From NCBI GenBank assembly GCA_018903185.1, contig JAHIQV010000081.1, forward strand, positions 1-7,710: a stretch of DNA of 7,710 nucleotides, in the 5' to 3' direction. Of this stretch, positions 1 to 6,521 are shown in pieces (position 1 is the stretch's first letter; each line of letters opens with the position of its first letter). The position numbers and the translations under genes were made by a program. The notes beneath the pieces were generated by a model that saw only the letters and a program-made list of their open reading frames with translations, was not told the origin of the DNA and did no database searches. This stretch comes from Gammaproteobacteria bacterium. GTDB taxonomy: Bacteria; Pseudomonadota; Gammaproteobacteria; Burkholderiales; Burkholderiaceae_C.

Positions 1-1
1 A

Positions 2-862
2 CGCCAGACCGTGTTCGACTTCTACGAGGCGATGGCCGCGACCGCGGTGGACATCGTTTACCTCGGCGAGGTCACCTGCTCGCGCCGCCACGAGCTGCGC
101 CTGTCGGACTGGCTGGACGTGGCCGAGCTGATGCGCGCTGCGGGCAAGACCGCCGTGCTGTCCACCCAGGTGCTGCTGGAGTCGGGCTCGGACGTGAGCG
201 CGATGCAGAAGGTCGCGGCGAACACCGACTTCATGGTCGAGGCCAACGACATGGGTGCGGTGGGTGCACTGGCCGGTCAGCGCGGTTTCGTCGCCGGCCC
301 GCACCTCAACATCTACAACGGCCCCTCGCTGCAATGGATGGCGTCGATGGGCGCCACGCGCTGGGTCGCGCCGCTGGAGATGCCGCGCAACGACCTGGCC
401 CTGCTGCAACAGGCGCGCCCGTCCGGCCTGCAGACCGAGGTGTTCGTGCACGGCCGCCTGCCGCTCGCTTTCTCGGCCCGCTGCTTCACCGCGCGCCACC
501 GCAACCTGCCCAAGGACGACTGCCGCTTCAGCTGCATCGACCACCCCGACGGCCTGATGCTCAAGACGCGCGAGCAGGCCGAGTTCCTGGTGCTCAACGG
601 CATCCAGACCCAGTCGGCGCGGGTGCACAGCCTGATCGACGCCTGGGACGATCTGTGCACGCTCGGCGTGGACGTGGCGCGCATCAGCCCGCAGTCCTTG
701 CACACGGCGGAGGTGATCGGCCTGTACGACGCGGTGCGCCGCGAAGCGCTGAATGGCCCGGCGGCGCGCGCTGCCCTGCTGCCTCTGCTGCCCGACCGCG
801 ACTGCAACGGCTACTGGCACGGCCAGCCCGGGCAGGAGCGCATCGAACCCGCCCTCGCCTGA
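2..862 (+). CDS. ubiV: UbiV, O2-independent ubiquinone hydroxylation subunit (5' partial)
   Basis: Peptidase U32-family protein of the UbiV (YhbV) type. In the known family, UbiV pairs with UbiU as a [4Fe-4S] heterodimer needed for O2-independent ring hydroxylation in ubiquinone synthesis. The reading frame is open to the window edge. The GTG at 11 is not the likely start, because the preceding codons encode RQT and the E. coli protein has roughly 15-20 residues before the equivalent VFDFYE region. Family landmarks in order are YLGE..CS (Cys codon at 77), FVAGPHLNIYN, PLAFSARCFTAR (Cys codon at 482), the DDCRFSC pair (Cys codons at 521 and 533) and DRDCNGYW near the C terminus. The four cysteines at 77, 482, 521 and 533 fit the cluster-ligand pattern of the family. 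The stop lies 8 bases before ubiT. A ubiU gene is expected directly upstream but is not visible. Confidence 0.93.
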   Translation, partial: RQTVFDFYEAMAATAVDIVYLGEVTCSRRHELRLSDWLDVAELMRAAGKTAVLSTQVLLESGSDVSAMQKVAANTDFMVEANDMGAVGALAGQRGFVAGPHLNIYNGPSLQWMASMGATRWVAPLEMPRNDLALLQQARPSGLQTEVFVHGRLPLAFSARCFTARHRNLPKDDCRFSCIDHPDGLMLKTREQAEFLVLNGIQTQSARVHSLIDAWDDLCTLGVDVARISPQSLHTAEVIGLYDAVRREALNGPAARAALLPLLPDRDCNGYWHGQPGQERIEPALA

Positions 863-870
863 AAGCCCCC

Positions 871-1392
871 ATGCACACGACCACCACCGCCCGCCCCGAT
901 ACCCACCACGTGCTGCCCGCTCCGGTGGGCGCCCTGCTCGGGCGCCTGCCGGCCTACCCCGGCTCGATGCTGCTGGTCACCGCGCTCAACCTCGTGCTCG
1001 CGCGCCAGCTGCCGGCCGACGTGCGCCAGCGCCTGGAGGGCCAGCGCATCCGCATCCAGGTGCGCGACGCCGGCCTGCGCTTCGACTTCGTCTGGCGCGG
1101 CACGCTGTTCCGCGCCTGCCCGCCGCAGCCCGAAACCGAGCTGACGCTGAGCGCCAACGCGCACGACTTCGTGCGGCTGGCCCGGCGCCAGGACGACCCC
1201 GACACGCTGTTCTTCAACCGCCGCCTCTCGATGGAGGGCGACACCGAGCTCGGCCTCGTGGTCAAGAACGCGCTCGACGCGCTGGAATTGCCGGTGTTCG
1301 ATGCCCAGCACTGGGCGCCGCCGCGCGTGTGGGAGCGCCTGCGCGCACGCCTGTCCAGCCCAGCCGCCGGCTCGCGCCCCTGGCAGCGATGA
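871..1392 (+). CDS. ubiT: UbiT, SCP2-domain accessory factor of anaerobic ubiquinone synthesis
   Basis: A 173-residue SCP2 sterol-carrier-domain protein of the UbiT (YhbT) type. In E. coli, UbiT binds lipid and is required for O2-independent ubiquinone synthesis. After a short polar N terminus comes a hydrophobic helix (SMLLVTALNLVLARQLP). The conserved SCP2 core follows, with DDPDTLFFNRRL at residues 108-119 and EGDTELGLVVKN at 122-133, both nearly identical to E. coli UbiT. The ATG at 871 was chosen because it opens just after the ubiV stop and gives the usual family length; the only purine-rich stretch before it is GAAAG overlapping the ubiV stop, so coupling to ubiV translation is likely. 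The stop overlaps the next start as ATGA. The adjacency of ubiV and ubiT supports both calls. Confidence 0.94.
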   Translation: MHTTTTARPDTHHVLPAPVGALLGRLPAYPGSMLLVTALNLVLARQLPADVRQRLEGQRIRIQVRDAGLRFDFVWRGTLFRACPPQPETELTLSANAHDFVRLARRQDDPDTLFFNRRLSMEGDTELGLVVKNALDALELPVFDAQHWAPPRVWERLRARLSSPAAGSRPWQR

Positions 1393-1829
1393 GCACGCAG
1401 GCAAGCCGCACTGCCGCAGCCCGCCCGCTGGTCTACGCCTGCTCGGGCTGCTCCAGTGCCGCGCAGCTGGCCAACCACGTGGCCGTGCGCCTGGACCGCG
1501 CCGGTCTGGCCGAGATGTCGTGCATCGCCGGCGTCGGCGGCGACGTGCCCTCGCTGCTGAAAACCGCGCGCTCGGGCCGCCCCATCGTGGCGCTCGATGG
1601 CTGCCCGCTGGTGTGTGTGAAAAGCAGCCTGGCGCGCCACGGCATCATCCCCGACCAGCACCACCAGCTGCAGACCTATGGCGTGCGCAAGCGCCAGCAT
1701 CAAGACTTCGACCCGGAGCAGGCCCAGCAGGTGCTGGCGCAGGTGAGCGCCGGTCTGCACCAGCTCGCCGCGACCGAACCGACGGCTGCAACGGCGACGG
1801 AACCCGAACCAGAGGCCCTGCATGACTGA
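1389..1829 (+). CDS. DGC-domain putative zinc-binding protein
   Basis: A 146-residue protein of the DGC family (named for the Asp-Gly-Cys motif), annotated in databases as putative zinc-binding with no established reaction. No signal peptide or membrane segment is visible, so it is probably cytoplasmic. Five cysteines are seen: the C18-x2-C21 pair in YACSGCSSA, C45 in EMSCIAG, and C72 and C76 in the signature DGCPLVCVKSSL. The last 20 or so residues are a low-complexity Ala/Thr/Glu/Pro tail (TAATATEPEPEA) and may be disordered. The start overlaps the ubiT stop (ATGA) with no good ribosome-binding site, suggesting termination-reinitiation. The end overlaps ubiX by 8 bases. Its position inside a ubiquinone operon suggests, as inference only, a role in metal or Fe-S supply, redox sensing, or assembly of the UbiUV machinery. 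Confidence 0.87.
   Translation: MSTQASRTAAARPLVYACSGCSSAAQLANHVAVRLDRAGLAEMSCIAGVGGDVPSLLKTARSGRPIVALDGCPLVCVKSSLARHGIIPDQHHQLQTYGVRKRQHQDFDPEQAQQVLAQVSAGLHQLAATEPTAATATEPEPEALHD
1811..1815 (+). promoter_or_regulatory. Ribosome-binding site of ubiX
   Basis: AGAGG lies six bases before the ATG at 1822 and is embedded in the last codons of the DGC-domain gene. It supports the ATG at 1822 as the ubiX start despite the 8-base overlap with the upstream gene. It means ribosomes finishing the DGC gene pass over the ubiX initiation region. Confidence 0.6.
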
Positions 1830-2421
1830 GGCCCCTTCCGCCCAGCGGCGCCTGCTGGTGGCCATCACCGGCGCCAGCGGCGCGGTCTACGGCCTGCGCC
1901 TGCTGCAGGTGCTGGGCGCGATGTCCGGTGTGCAGGTGCACGCGGTCGTGTCCGACGCCGGCTGGCTCACGCTGCGCCACGAACTGAAGCTCGCGCATGA
2001 CGCGCTGCGCCCGCTGGTGCACACGCTGCACGACGCGGCCCACCTCGGCGCCGCGCCGGCCAGCGGCTCGTTCCGCTGCGACGGCATGGTCATCACGCCC
2101 TGCTCCATGCGCACGCTCGCGGCCATCGCCCACGGCCTGTCGGACAACCTGGTCACCCGCGCGGCCGACGTGATGCTCAAGGAACGGCGCCGTCTCGTGC
2201 TGATGGTGCGCGAGACCCCGCTGCACCTGGGCCACCTGCGCAACATGACCACGGTCACCGAGATGGGCGCCATCGTCTGCCCGCCCATGCCGGCTTTCTA
2301 CCTGCGCCCGAAGACCCTGGACGACATCGTCGATGCCAGCGTGGCGCGCGTGCTCGACCTGCTCAACGTGCCGCACACGCTGAGCCAACGCTGGCAGGGC
2401 ATGGACATCGCGCCCGCATGA
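1822..2421 (+). CDS. ubiX: Flavin prenyltransferase UbiX
   Basis: A 199-residue UbiX/Pad1-family flavoprotein. The family joins dimethylallyl phosphate to reduced FMN, making prenylated FMN, the cofactor of UbiD decarboxylases. Landmarks in order are the N-terminal Rossmann-like FMN loop GASGAVYG (residues 17-24), VSDAGW, the [11 protein letters not shown] segment from C94, [17 protein letters not shown] (105-123), the [13 protein letters not shown] segment containing the conserved Glu130, and PPMPAFY (154-160) with the conserved Tyr. Length is normal for the family and no key element is missing. It overlaps the DGC gene by 8 bases and is followed after 61 bases by ubiD, its expected cofactor client. 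The pairing with ubiD and the ubiV/ubiT context favour ubiquinone synthesis over a phenolic-acid decarboxylase system. Confidence 0.96.
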   Translation: MTEAPSAQRRLLVAITGASGAVYGLRLLQVLGAMSGVQVHAVVSDAGWLTLRHELKLAHDALRPLVHTLHDAAHLGAAPASGSFRCDGMVITPCSMRTLAAIAHGLSDNLVTRAADVMLKERRRLVLMVRETPLHLGHLRNMTTVTEMGAIVCPPMPAFYLRPKTLDDIVDASVARVLDLLNVPHTLSQRWQGMDIAPA

Positions 2422-2469
2422 GTGCCGCCCGGCCGTTCCGAAGGCGCTCAGCCCCGAAGTGCGCAGCAC

Positions 2470-2475
2470 GGAGGG
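2470..2475 (+). promoter_or_regulatory. Ribosome-binding site setting the ubiD start
   Basis: GGAGGG ends seven bases before the GTG at 2483, a near-ideal Shine-Dalgarno match. An in-frame GTG at 2459 has no such site and would add eight residues lacking family support. This places the ubiD start at 2483. It is the strongest ribosome-binding site seen in the window. Confidence 0.85.
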
Positions 2476-2482
2476 TAGTCCA

Positions 2483-3967
2483 GTGACTTACAGGGATCTG
2501 CGCGACTTCATGGCCCAGCTGGAACAAACCGGCGAGCTGCGGCGCATCAACGAACCGGTCTCGCCGCACCTGGAAATGACCGCGCTGTGCGACCGCGTCC
2601 TGCGCGCCGGCGGCCCGGCCCTGCTGTTCGAGCGACCCACCGGCCACCGCATGCCGGTGCTGGGCAACCTGTTTGGCACCACCAACCGCGTGGCGCGCGC
2701 CATGGGCGTGGACAGTCTGGCCGATCTGCGCCAGTTCGGCGAGGTGCTCGCCGCGCTCAAGGAGCCCCAGGCGCCGGGCGGGCTGAAAGACATGGTGGCC
2801 CTGGGCGGTCTGCTCAAGAAACTCTGGCACATGACGCCGCAGGAGCACGCGTCGGCGCCCTGCCAGGACGTCGTGTGGGAGGGCGCCGACGTGGACCTCG
2901 CGCGCCTGCCGATCCAGCACTGCTGGCCCGGCGACGTGGCCCCGCTCATCACCTGGGGCCTGGTGATCACACAGGGCCCGCACAAGCCACGCCAGAACCT
3001 GGGCATCTACCGCCAGCAGGTGCTCTCGCGCAACCAGCTCATCATGCGCTGGCTGGCGCACCGCGGCGGCGCGCTCGACTTCCGCGACCACGGCCGGCTG
3101 CACCCCGGCCAACCCTACCCCGTGGCGGTGGCGCTGGGTGCCGATCCGGCCACCATCCTGGGCGCGGTCACGCCGGTGCCCGACAGCCTGAGTGAGTACC
3201 AGTTCGCCGGCCTGCTGCGCGGTGCGCGCACCGGGGTCGTGCGCGCCCTGGGCGTGCCGCTGCGCGTGCCCGCCTCGGCCGAGATCGTGCTCGAAGGCCA
3301 CATCCACCCGGACGCGTCGCACCCGAGCGGCTTCCAGCACGCGCTCGAAGGCCCCTACGGCGACCATACCGGCTACTACAACGAGCGCGCCGAGTTCCCG
3401 GTGTTCACGGTCGAGCGCATCACGATGCGCCGCGACGCCATCTACCACTCCACCTACACCGGCAAGCCGCCCGACGAACCCGCCGTGCTGGCGCTGGCGA
3501 TGAACGAGCTGTTCATCCCGCTGCTGCAGCGCCAGTTCCCCGAGATCACCGACTTCCACCTGCCGTCCGAGGCCTGCAGCTACCGCATGGCGGTGGTGCA
3601 GATCCGCAAGGCCTACGCCGGCCACGCGCGGCGCGTGATGATGGGCGTGTGGAGCCACCTGCGCCAGTTCATGTACACCAAGTTCGTCGTGGTGGTGGAC
3701 GAGGACATCGACGTGCGCAACTGGGGCGAAGTCATCTGGGCCATGAGCACACGCATGGACCCGGCGCGCGACAGTTTCACCATCGAGCACACACCCATCG
3801 ACTACCTCGACTTCGCCTCGCCCGTGAGCGGTCTGGGCAGCAAGATGGGACTGGACGCGACCAACAAATGGCCCGGTGAAACACAGCGCGAATGGGGCCG
3901 CGTGATGCGCATGGACCCGGCGGTGACGGCCCGCATGGACCAGCTGGGTGAACAGCTGGGGCTGTGA
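2483..3967 (+). CDS. ubiD: 4-hydroxy-3-polyprenylbenzoate decarboxylase UbiD
   Basis: A 494-residue UbiD, starting at GTG as [15 protein letters not shown], which aligns with E. coli MKYNDLRDFLTLLEQ. It removes the carboxylate from 4-hydroxy-3-polyprenylbenzoate in ubiquinone synthesis, using prenylated FMN from UbiX plus a divalent metal. Visible elements are [11 protein letters not shown], the cofactor/metal region [10 protein letters not shown] (Asn172) with [20 protein letters not shown] with metal-ligand Glu238, and [11 protein letters not shown] with proton-donor Asp294, assigned by alignment to E. coli. Then come [29 protein letters not shown] and the C-terminal block from TRMDPARD through [11 protein letters not shown]. 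About seven extra residues lie between EIVLEGHI and EGPYGDH compared with E. coli; otherwise length and motifs are standard. It follows ubiX after 61 bases with no clear promoter or terminator between, so the two are probably co-transcribed. Confidence 0.97.
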   Translation: MTYRDLRDFMAQLEQTGELRRINEPVSPHLEMTALCDRVLRAGGPALLFERPTGHRMPVLGNLFGTTNRVARAMGVDSLADLRQFGEVLAALKEPQAPGGLKDMVALGGLLKKLWHMTPQEHASAPCQDVVWEGADVDLARLPIQHCWPGDVAPLITWGLVITQGPHKPRQNLGIYRQQVLSRNQLIMRWLAHRGGALDFRDHGRLHPGQPYPVAVALGADPATILGAVTPVPDSLSEYQFAGLLRGARTGVVRALGVPLRVPASAEIVLEGHIHPDASHPSGFQHALEGPYGDHTGYYNERAEFPVFTVERITMRRDAIYHSTYTGKPPDEPAVLALAMNELFIPLLQRQFPEITDFHLPSEACSYRMAVVQIRKAYAGHARRVMMGVWSHLRQFMYTKFVVVVDEDIDVRNWGEVIWAMSTRMDPARDSFTIEHTPIDYLDFASPVSGLGSKMGLDATNKWPGETQREWGRVMRMDPAVTARMDQLGEQLGL

Positions 3968-3986
3968 CAGCGCTGTCGCCCACGCG

Positions 3987-4015
3987 CTGACAGGCGCGCA
4001 ACCCCTGCCCACAAT
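3987..4015 (+). promoter_or_regulatory. Sigma70-type promoter for a leaderless acyl-CoA dehydrogenase mRNA
   Basis: A -35 box CTGACA (3987-3992, five of six matches to TTGACA) is followed by a 17-base spacer and a -10 box CACAAT (4010-4015, four of six matches to TATAAT). Counting the last T as -7 places +1 at 4022, the A of the downstream ATG. No Shine-Dalgarno sequence precedes that ATG, so the transcript is predicted to be leaderless. The spacing is seen directly; activity is inferred. Confidence 0.6.
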
Positions 4016-4021
4016 CGCCCC

Positions 4022-5320
4022 ATGGACTTTCAGCACAGCCCCCGGGCGCAGATGCTCCAGCAGCAGCTGGAGACTTTCATGCAACGCTATGTGCTGCCGC
4101 ACAACGCGGCCTGGCACCATGCGGTGCAGCAGGGGGACTACCCGCCACCCTTCCTCGAAGACCTGAAGACCCTGGCGCGCGAAGAAGGGCTGTGGAACCT
4201 GTTCCTGCCCGGGCTGCGCGAAGACGAACCGGGCACCCGACTGGACAACCTCGACTACGCGCCGCTGGCCGAGGCCATGGGCAAACTGCACTGGGCGGCC
4301 GAGGTGTTCAACTGCAGCGCGCCCGACACCGGCAACATGGAGCTGCTGCACCGCTTCGCCACGCCAGCGCAGCGCACGCAGTGGCTCACGCCGCTGCTGG
4401 AAGGCCGCATCCGATCCGCCTTCGCCATGTCCGAGCCCGACGTGGCCTCGTCCGACCCGACCAACCTGCAAACGACGGTGCGGCGCGAGGGCGATGGCCT
4501 CGTGCTCAACGGCCGCAAGTGGTTCATCACCGGCGTCGCCCACCCGGCCTGCAAGCTGCTGATCGTGATGGCGCGCAACGCAGCCGACGACAGCGGTGCA
4601 CCGGACATCAAGCACCACCAGCACAGCATGCTGCTGGTGCCGCTGGACACGCCGGGTATTGAGGTGGTGCGCAACATCAGCGTGGTGCACCAACACGCGC
4701 CCGAAGGCCATTGCGAGATCGTCTTTCGCCACGTGCGCGTGCCGGCCGACCACCTGCTCGGTGGCTGGGGCGAAGGCTTTGCCATGGCGCAGGCGCGGCT
4801 GGGACCGGGCCGCGTGCACCACTGCATGCGCACCATCGGCCAGTGCGAGCTGGCGCTGGCGCTCGCCACCGAACGCGCGCTGGAGCGCCAGACCTTCGGC
4901 AGATACCTGGCGGACTACGCCAACGTGCAGGAGTGGATCGCGCTGTCGCGCATCGAGATCGACCAGGCGCGCCTGCTGGTGCTGCGCTGCGCCTGGCTGC
5001 TTGACCACCCCGACCGTGCCGAACCCGCCGCCGTGCGCGCGCAGGTGGCCGCGATCAAGGTGGTGGCCGCGGGCCTGCAGACCCGCGTGGTGGACCGCGC
5101 GATGCAGATCTTCGGCGCCATGGGCCTGTCGCCCGACACGCCGCTGGCGCAGTTCTGGACCTGGGGCCGCGCACTGCACCTGCTCGACGGCCCCGACGAG
5201 GTGCACCTGCGCAGCGTGGCGCGGCACGAGCTGGAGCGGGCCCGCGCGCGCATGGGCGCGTCTTCGGCCTACTTCACGACGCCCGAGCAGATGCGCACGC
5301 CGCCACACCTGTCGGCCTGA
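4022..5320 (+). CDS. Acyl-CoA dehydrogenase, ACAD10/11-like
   Basis: A 432-residue FAD-dependent acyl-CoA dehydrogenase, a family that introduces an alpha,beta double bond into an acyl-CoA and passes electrons to an electron-transfer flavoprotein. It has the usual layout: an N-terminal helical domain, a middle beta domain with FAMSEPDVASSD (134-145) and the NGRKWFITG flavin segment (163-171), then a C-terminal helical domain. That last domain has RQTFGRYL (from 289), QIFGAMGLS (362-370) and LLDGPDEVH (387-395). The last motif replaces the common YEGT-type motif; its Asp389 aligns with the usual catalytic Glu, as in ACAD10/11-like members. The substrate cannot be read from sequence. The gene starts 54 bases after ubiD behind its own promoter, so it need not belong to the ubiquinone operon. 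No ribosome-binding site is seen. It converges on the yhbW-like gene. Confidence 0.9.
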   Translation: MDFQHSPRAQMLQQQLETFMQRYVLPHNAAWHHAVQQGDYPPPFLEDLKTLAREEGLWNLFLPGLREDEPGTRLDNLDYAPLAEAMGKLHWAAEVFNCSAPDTGNMELLHRFATPAQRTQWLTPLLEGRIRSAFAMSEPDVASSDPTNLQTTVRREGDGLVLNGRKWFITGVAHPACKLLIVMARNAADDSGAPDIKHHQHSMLLVPLDTPGIEVVRNISVVHQHAPEGHCEIVFRHVRVPADHLLGGWGEGFAMAQARLGPGRVHHCMRTIGQCELALALATERALERQTFGRYLADYANVQEWIALSRIEIDQARLLVLRCAWLLDHPDRAEPAAVRAQVAAIKVVAAGLQTRVVDRAMQIFGAMGLSPDTPLAQFWTWGRALHLLDGPDEVHLRSVARHELERARARMGASSAYFTTPEQMRTPPHLSA

Positions 5321-5338
5321 AGGGCCCAGTTCAGGCCG
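5313..5338. repeat. Inverted repeat spanning two convergent stop codons
   Basis: CGGCCTGA (5313-5320) and TCAGGCCG (5331-5338) are perfect 8-base arms around a 10-base loop that itself contains GGGCCC. The left arm includes the TGA of the acyl-CoA dehydrogenase and the right arm the TGA of the minus-strand gene. It could form the same hairpin on either transcript and act as a bidirectional terminator or RNA end-stabiliser. No T-tract follows on either strand, so a standard intrinsic terminator is not supported. Part of the symmetry arises because both proteins end in Ala encoded by GCC followed by TGA. Confidence 0.55.
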
Positions 5339-6356
5339 CCACCGGCTCGCGCATCGCCGCCGCAGCGATGTCCAGTGAACGCAGGCGCAGCGCCGGGTCG
5401 AACACGTCGCTCACCAGCATGAACTCGTCGGCCTGGGTCGCGTTGGCGAGTTTCTGCAAACCGGCGCGCACCGTGTCCGGGCCGCCGATCACCGCACAGG
5501 CCAGGAAGTCGGCGATCGCCGCACTGGCCTGGGTGTCCAGCGTTTCCATGAAGCCGGCCACCGGTGCCGGCAGCTGGCCGCGTTTGCCGGTGAGGATGCC
5601 CAGCACACGCTGGTAGGTGCTGCTGGCCAGGTACTCGGCTTCGTCGTCCGTGGGTGCGGCGATCAGTGGCACGCCGACGATGGCGTAGGGCTTGTCCAGC
5701 ACCGCCGAGGGCTTGAAGTTGTGGCGGTACAGGTCCAGCGCCTGCAGCAGGTAACGCGGTGCAAAGTGCGAGGCGAAGGCGTAGGGCAGACCACGCTCGG
5801 CCGCCAGCTGGGCCGAGAACAGGCTGGAGCCCAGCAGCCAGATCGGCACATGGGTGCCCGCGCCGGGCATGGCGATCAGCTTCTGGCCCGGCACCGCATC
5901 GCCCAGCAGGCGCTGCAGCTCGGCCACGTCGCGCGGGAAATCGTCTTCGGTCTCGCGCCGGTCGCGGCGCAGCGCGCGCATGGTCAGCGGGTCGGTGCCG
6001 GGCGCGCGACCCAGGCCCAGGTCGATGCGGCCGGGGTAGAGCTCAGCCAGCGTGCCAAAGGCCTCGGCCACCACCAGCGGCGCGTGGTTGGGCAGCATCA
6101 CGCCGCCCGAACCGACGCGCATGCGCTGCGTGGCGCCAGCGATGTGGCCCACCAGCACGGCCGTGGCCGAACTGGCGATGCCACTCATGTTGTGGTGCTC
6201 GGCCAGCCAGTAGCGGGTGAAGCCCAGGGCTTCGGCGTGTTGCGCGGTGCGCACGGTGATGGCCAGCGCATCGGCCACCGAGCCGCCTTCGCGCACGGCC
6301 ACGAGATCGAGCAGGGAGAGGCGGATGTCTTGCAGGGGCTTGGGCATGGGATTCAT
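5331..6356 (-). CDS. yhbW: YhbW-like LLM-class flavin-dependent oxidoreductase
   Basis: A 341-residue bacterial-luciferase-like (LLM) flavoprotein, closely resembling E. coli YhbW throughout. Such TIM-barrel enzymes use reduced flavin, usually as monooxygenases; the substrate of YhbW is not established. Landmarks are LSLLDL (13-18), [18 protein letters not shown] (48-65), [17 protein letters not shown] (82-98), the [16 protein letters not shown] block (from 107), [38 protein letters not shown] and the late motif FKPSA. The ATG at 6356 was chosen because the protein then begins shortly before the conserved barrel strand and the ATG follows a good -10 element; ATGs at 6365 and 6347 are alternatives. 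No Shine-Dalgarno is seen. In E. coli this gene lies beside yhbV (ubiV), so its presence near the ubi cluster is notable. It is on the opposite strand and converges on the dehydrogenase gene. Confidence 0.9.
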   Translation of the reverse strand: MNPMPKPLQDIRLSLLDLVAVREGGSVADALAITVRTAQHAEALGFTRYWLAEHHNMSGIASSATAVLVGHIAGATQRMRVGSGGVMLPNHAPLVVAEAFGTLAELYPGRIDLGLGRAPGTDPLTMRALRRDRRETEDDFPRDVAELQRLLGDAVPGQKLIAMPGAGTHVPIWLLGSSLFSAQLAAERGLPYAFASHFAPRYLLQALDLYRHNFKPSAVLDKPYAIVGVPLIAAPTDDEAEYLASSTYQRVLGILTGKRGQLPAPVAGFMETLDTQASAAIADFLACAVIGGPDTVRAGLQKLANATQADEFMLVSDVFDPALRLRSLDIAAAAMREPVAA

Positions 6357-6521
6357 GGACCGCATTGTCAGATGCTTTGCATCCCGCCGGTCGGTGAGCC
6401 CGCGAAAGACCCCTGTACCCCTCCCCCGGCGCGCCGCCTCCACCCACCGGATCAGCGGCCCTTGATGGCCCCACCGGAGCGCCAACGCACGGGAAACGCG
6501 GTCAACGCACCGCCATCCGGC
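6357..6521. other. Intergenic region between DUF2917 gene and yhbW-like gene
   Basis: This 165-base gap, the longest in the window, holds the -10 element at 6364-6369 and a 5-base-arm dyad GATGC-TTT-GCATC (6371-6383) directly upstream of it. It also has a directly repeated CAACGCAC at 6483-6490 and 6503-6510 (20-base period). No tRNA, clear terminator with T-tract, or extra coding region is apparent. Confidence 0.5.
6364..6369 (-). promoter_or_regulatory. -10 element of the yhbW-like gene
   Basis: On the minus strand, GACAAT ends seven bases before the ATG at 6356, which puts the predicted transcription start at or one base before the start codon. As with the dehydrogenase gene, no Shine-Dalgarno is present, so a leaderless mRNA is plausible. 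No convincing -35 hexamer is found at 16-18 bases (GACCGG is the 17-base candidate), which lowers confidence and would be compatible with activator dependence. Confidence 0.42.

Noticed and set aside
11..13. GTG at 11 as the ubiV start
   Set aside because: The frame is open upstream, and UbiV proteins have an N-terminal strand before this point, so the gene is more likely cut by the window edge.
2459..2482. GTG at 2459 as the ubiD start
   Set aside because: It would add eight residues without family match. The GGAGGG at 2470-2475 is correctly spaced for the GTG at 2483 and would lie inside the coding region otherwise.
3966..3977. Perfect 12-base palindrome GACAGCGCTGTC overlapping the ubiD stop
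   Set aside because: About two 12-base palindromes are expected by chance in a window of this size. There is no T-tract and folding would leave only a short stem, so neither a terminator nor an operator is supported.
2363..5308. A 981-codon open frame on the minus strand antisense to ubiD and the acyl-CoA dehydrogenase
   Set aside because: Its translation is His/Arg/Gln/Val-rich with no family motif, and it covers two unmistakable plus-strand genes. High third-position GC removes stops from antisense frames, which explains its length.
6483..6510. Directly repeated CAACGCAC with a 20-base period
   Set aside because: Two 8-base copies in GC-rich DNA are weak evidence; there is no third copy and no CRISPR-like or iteron-like arrangement.
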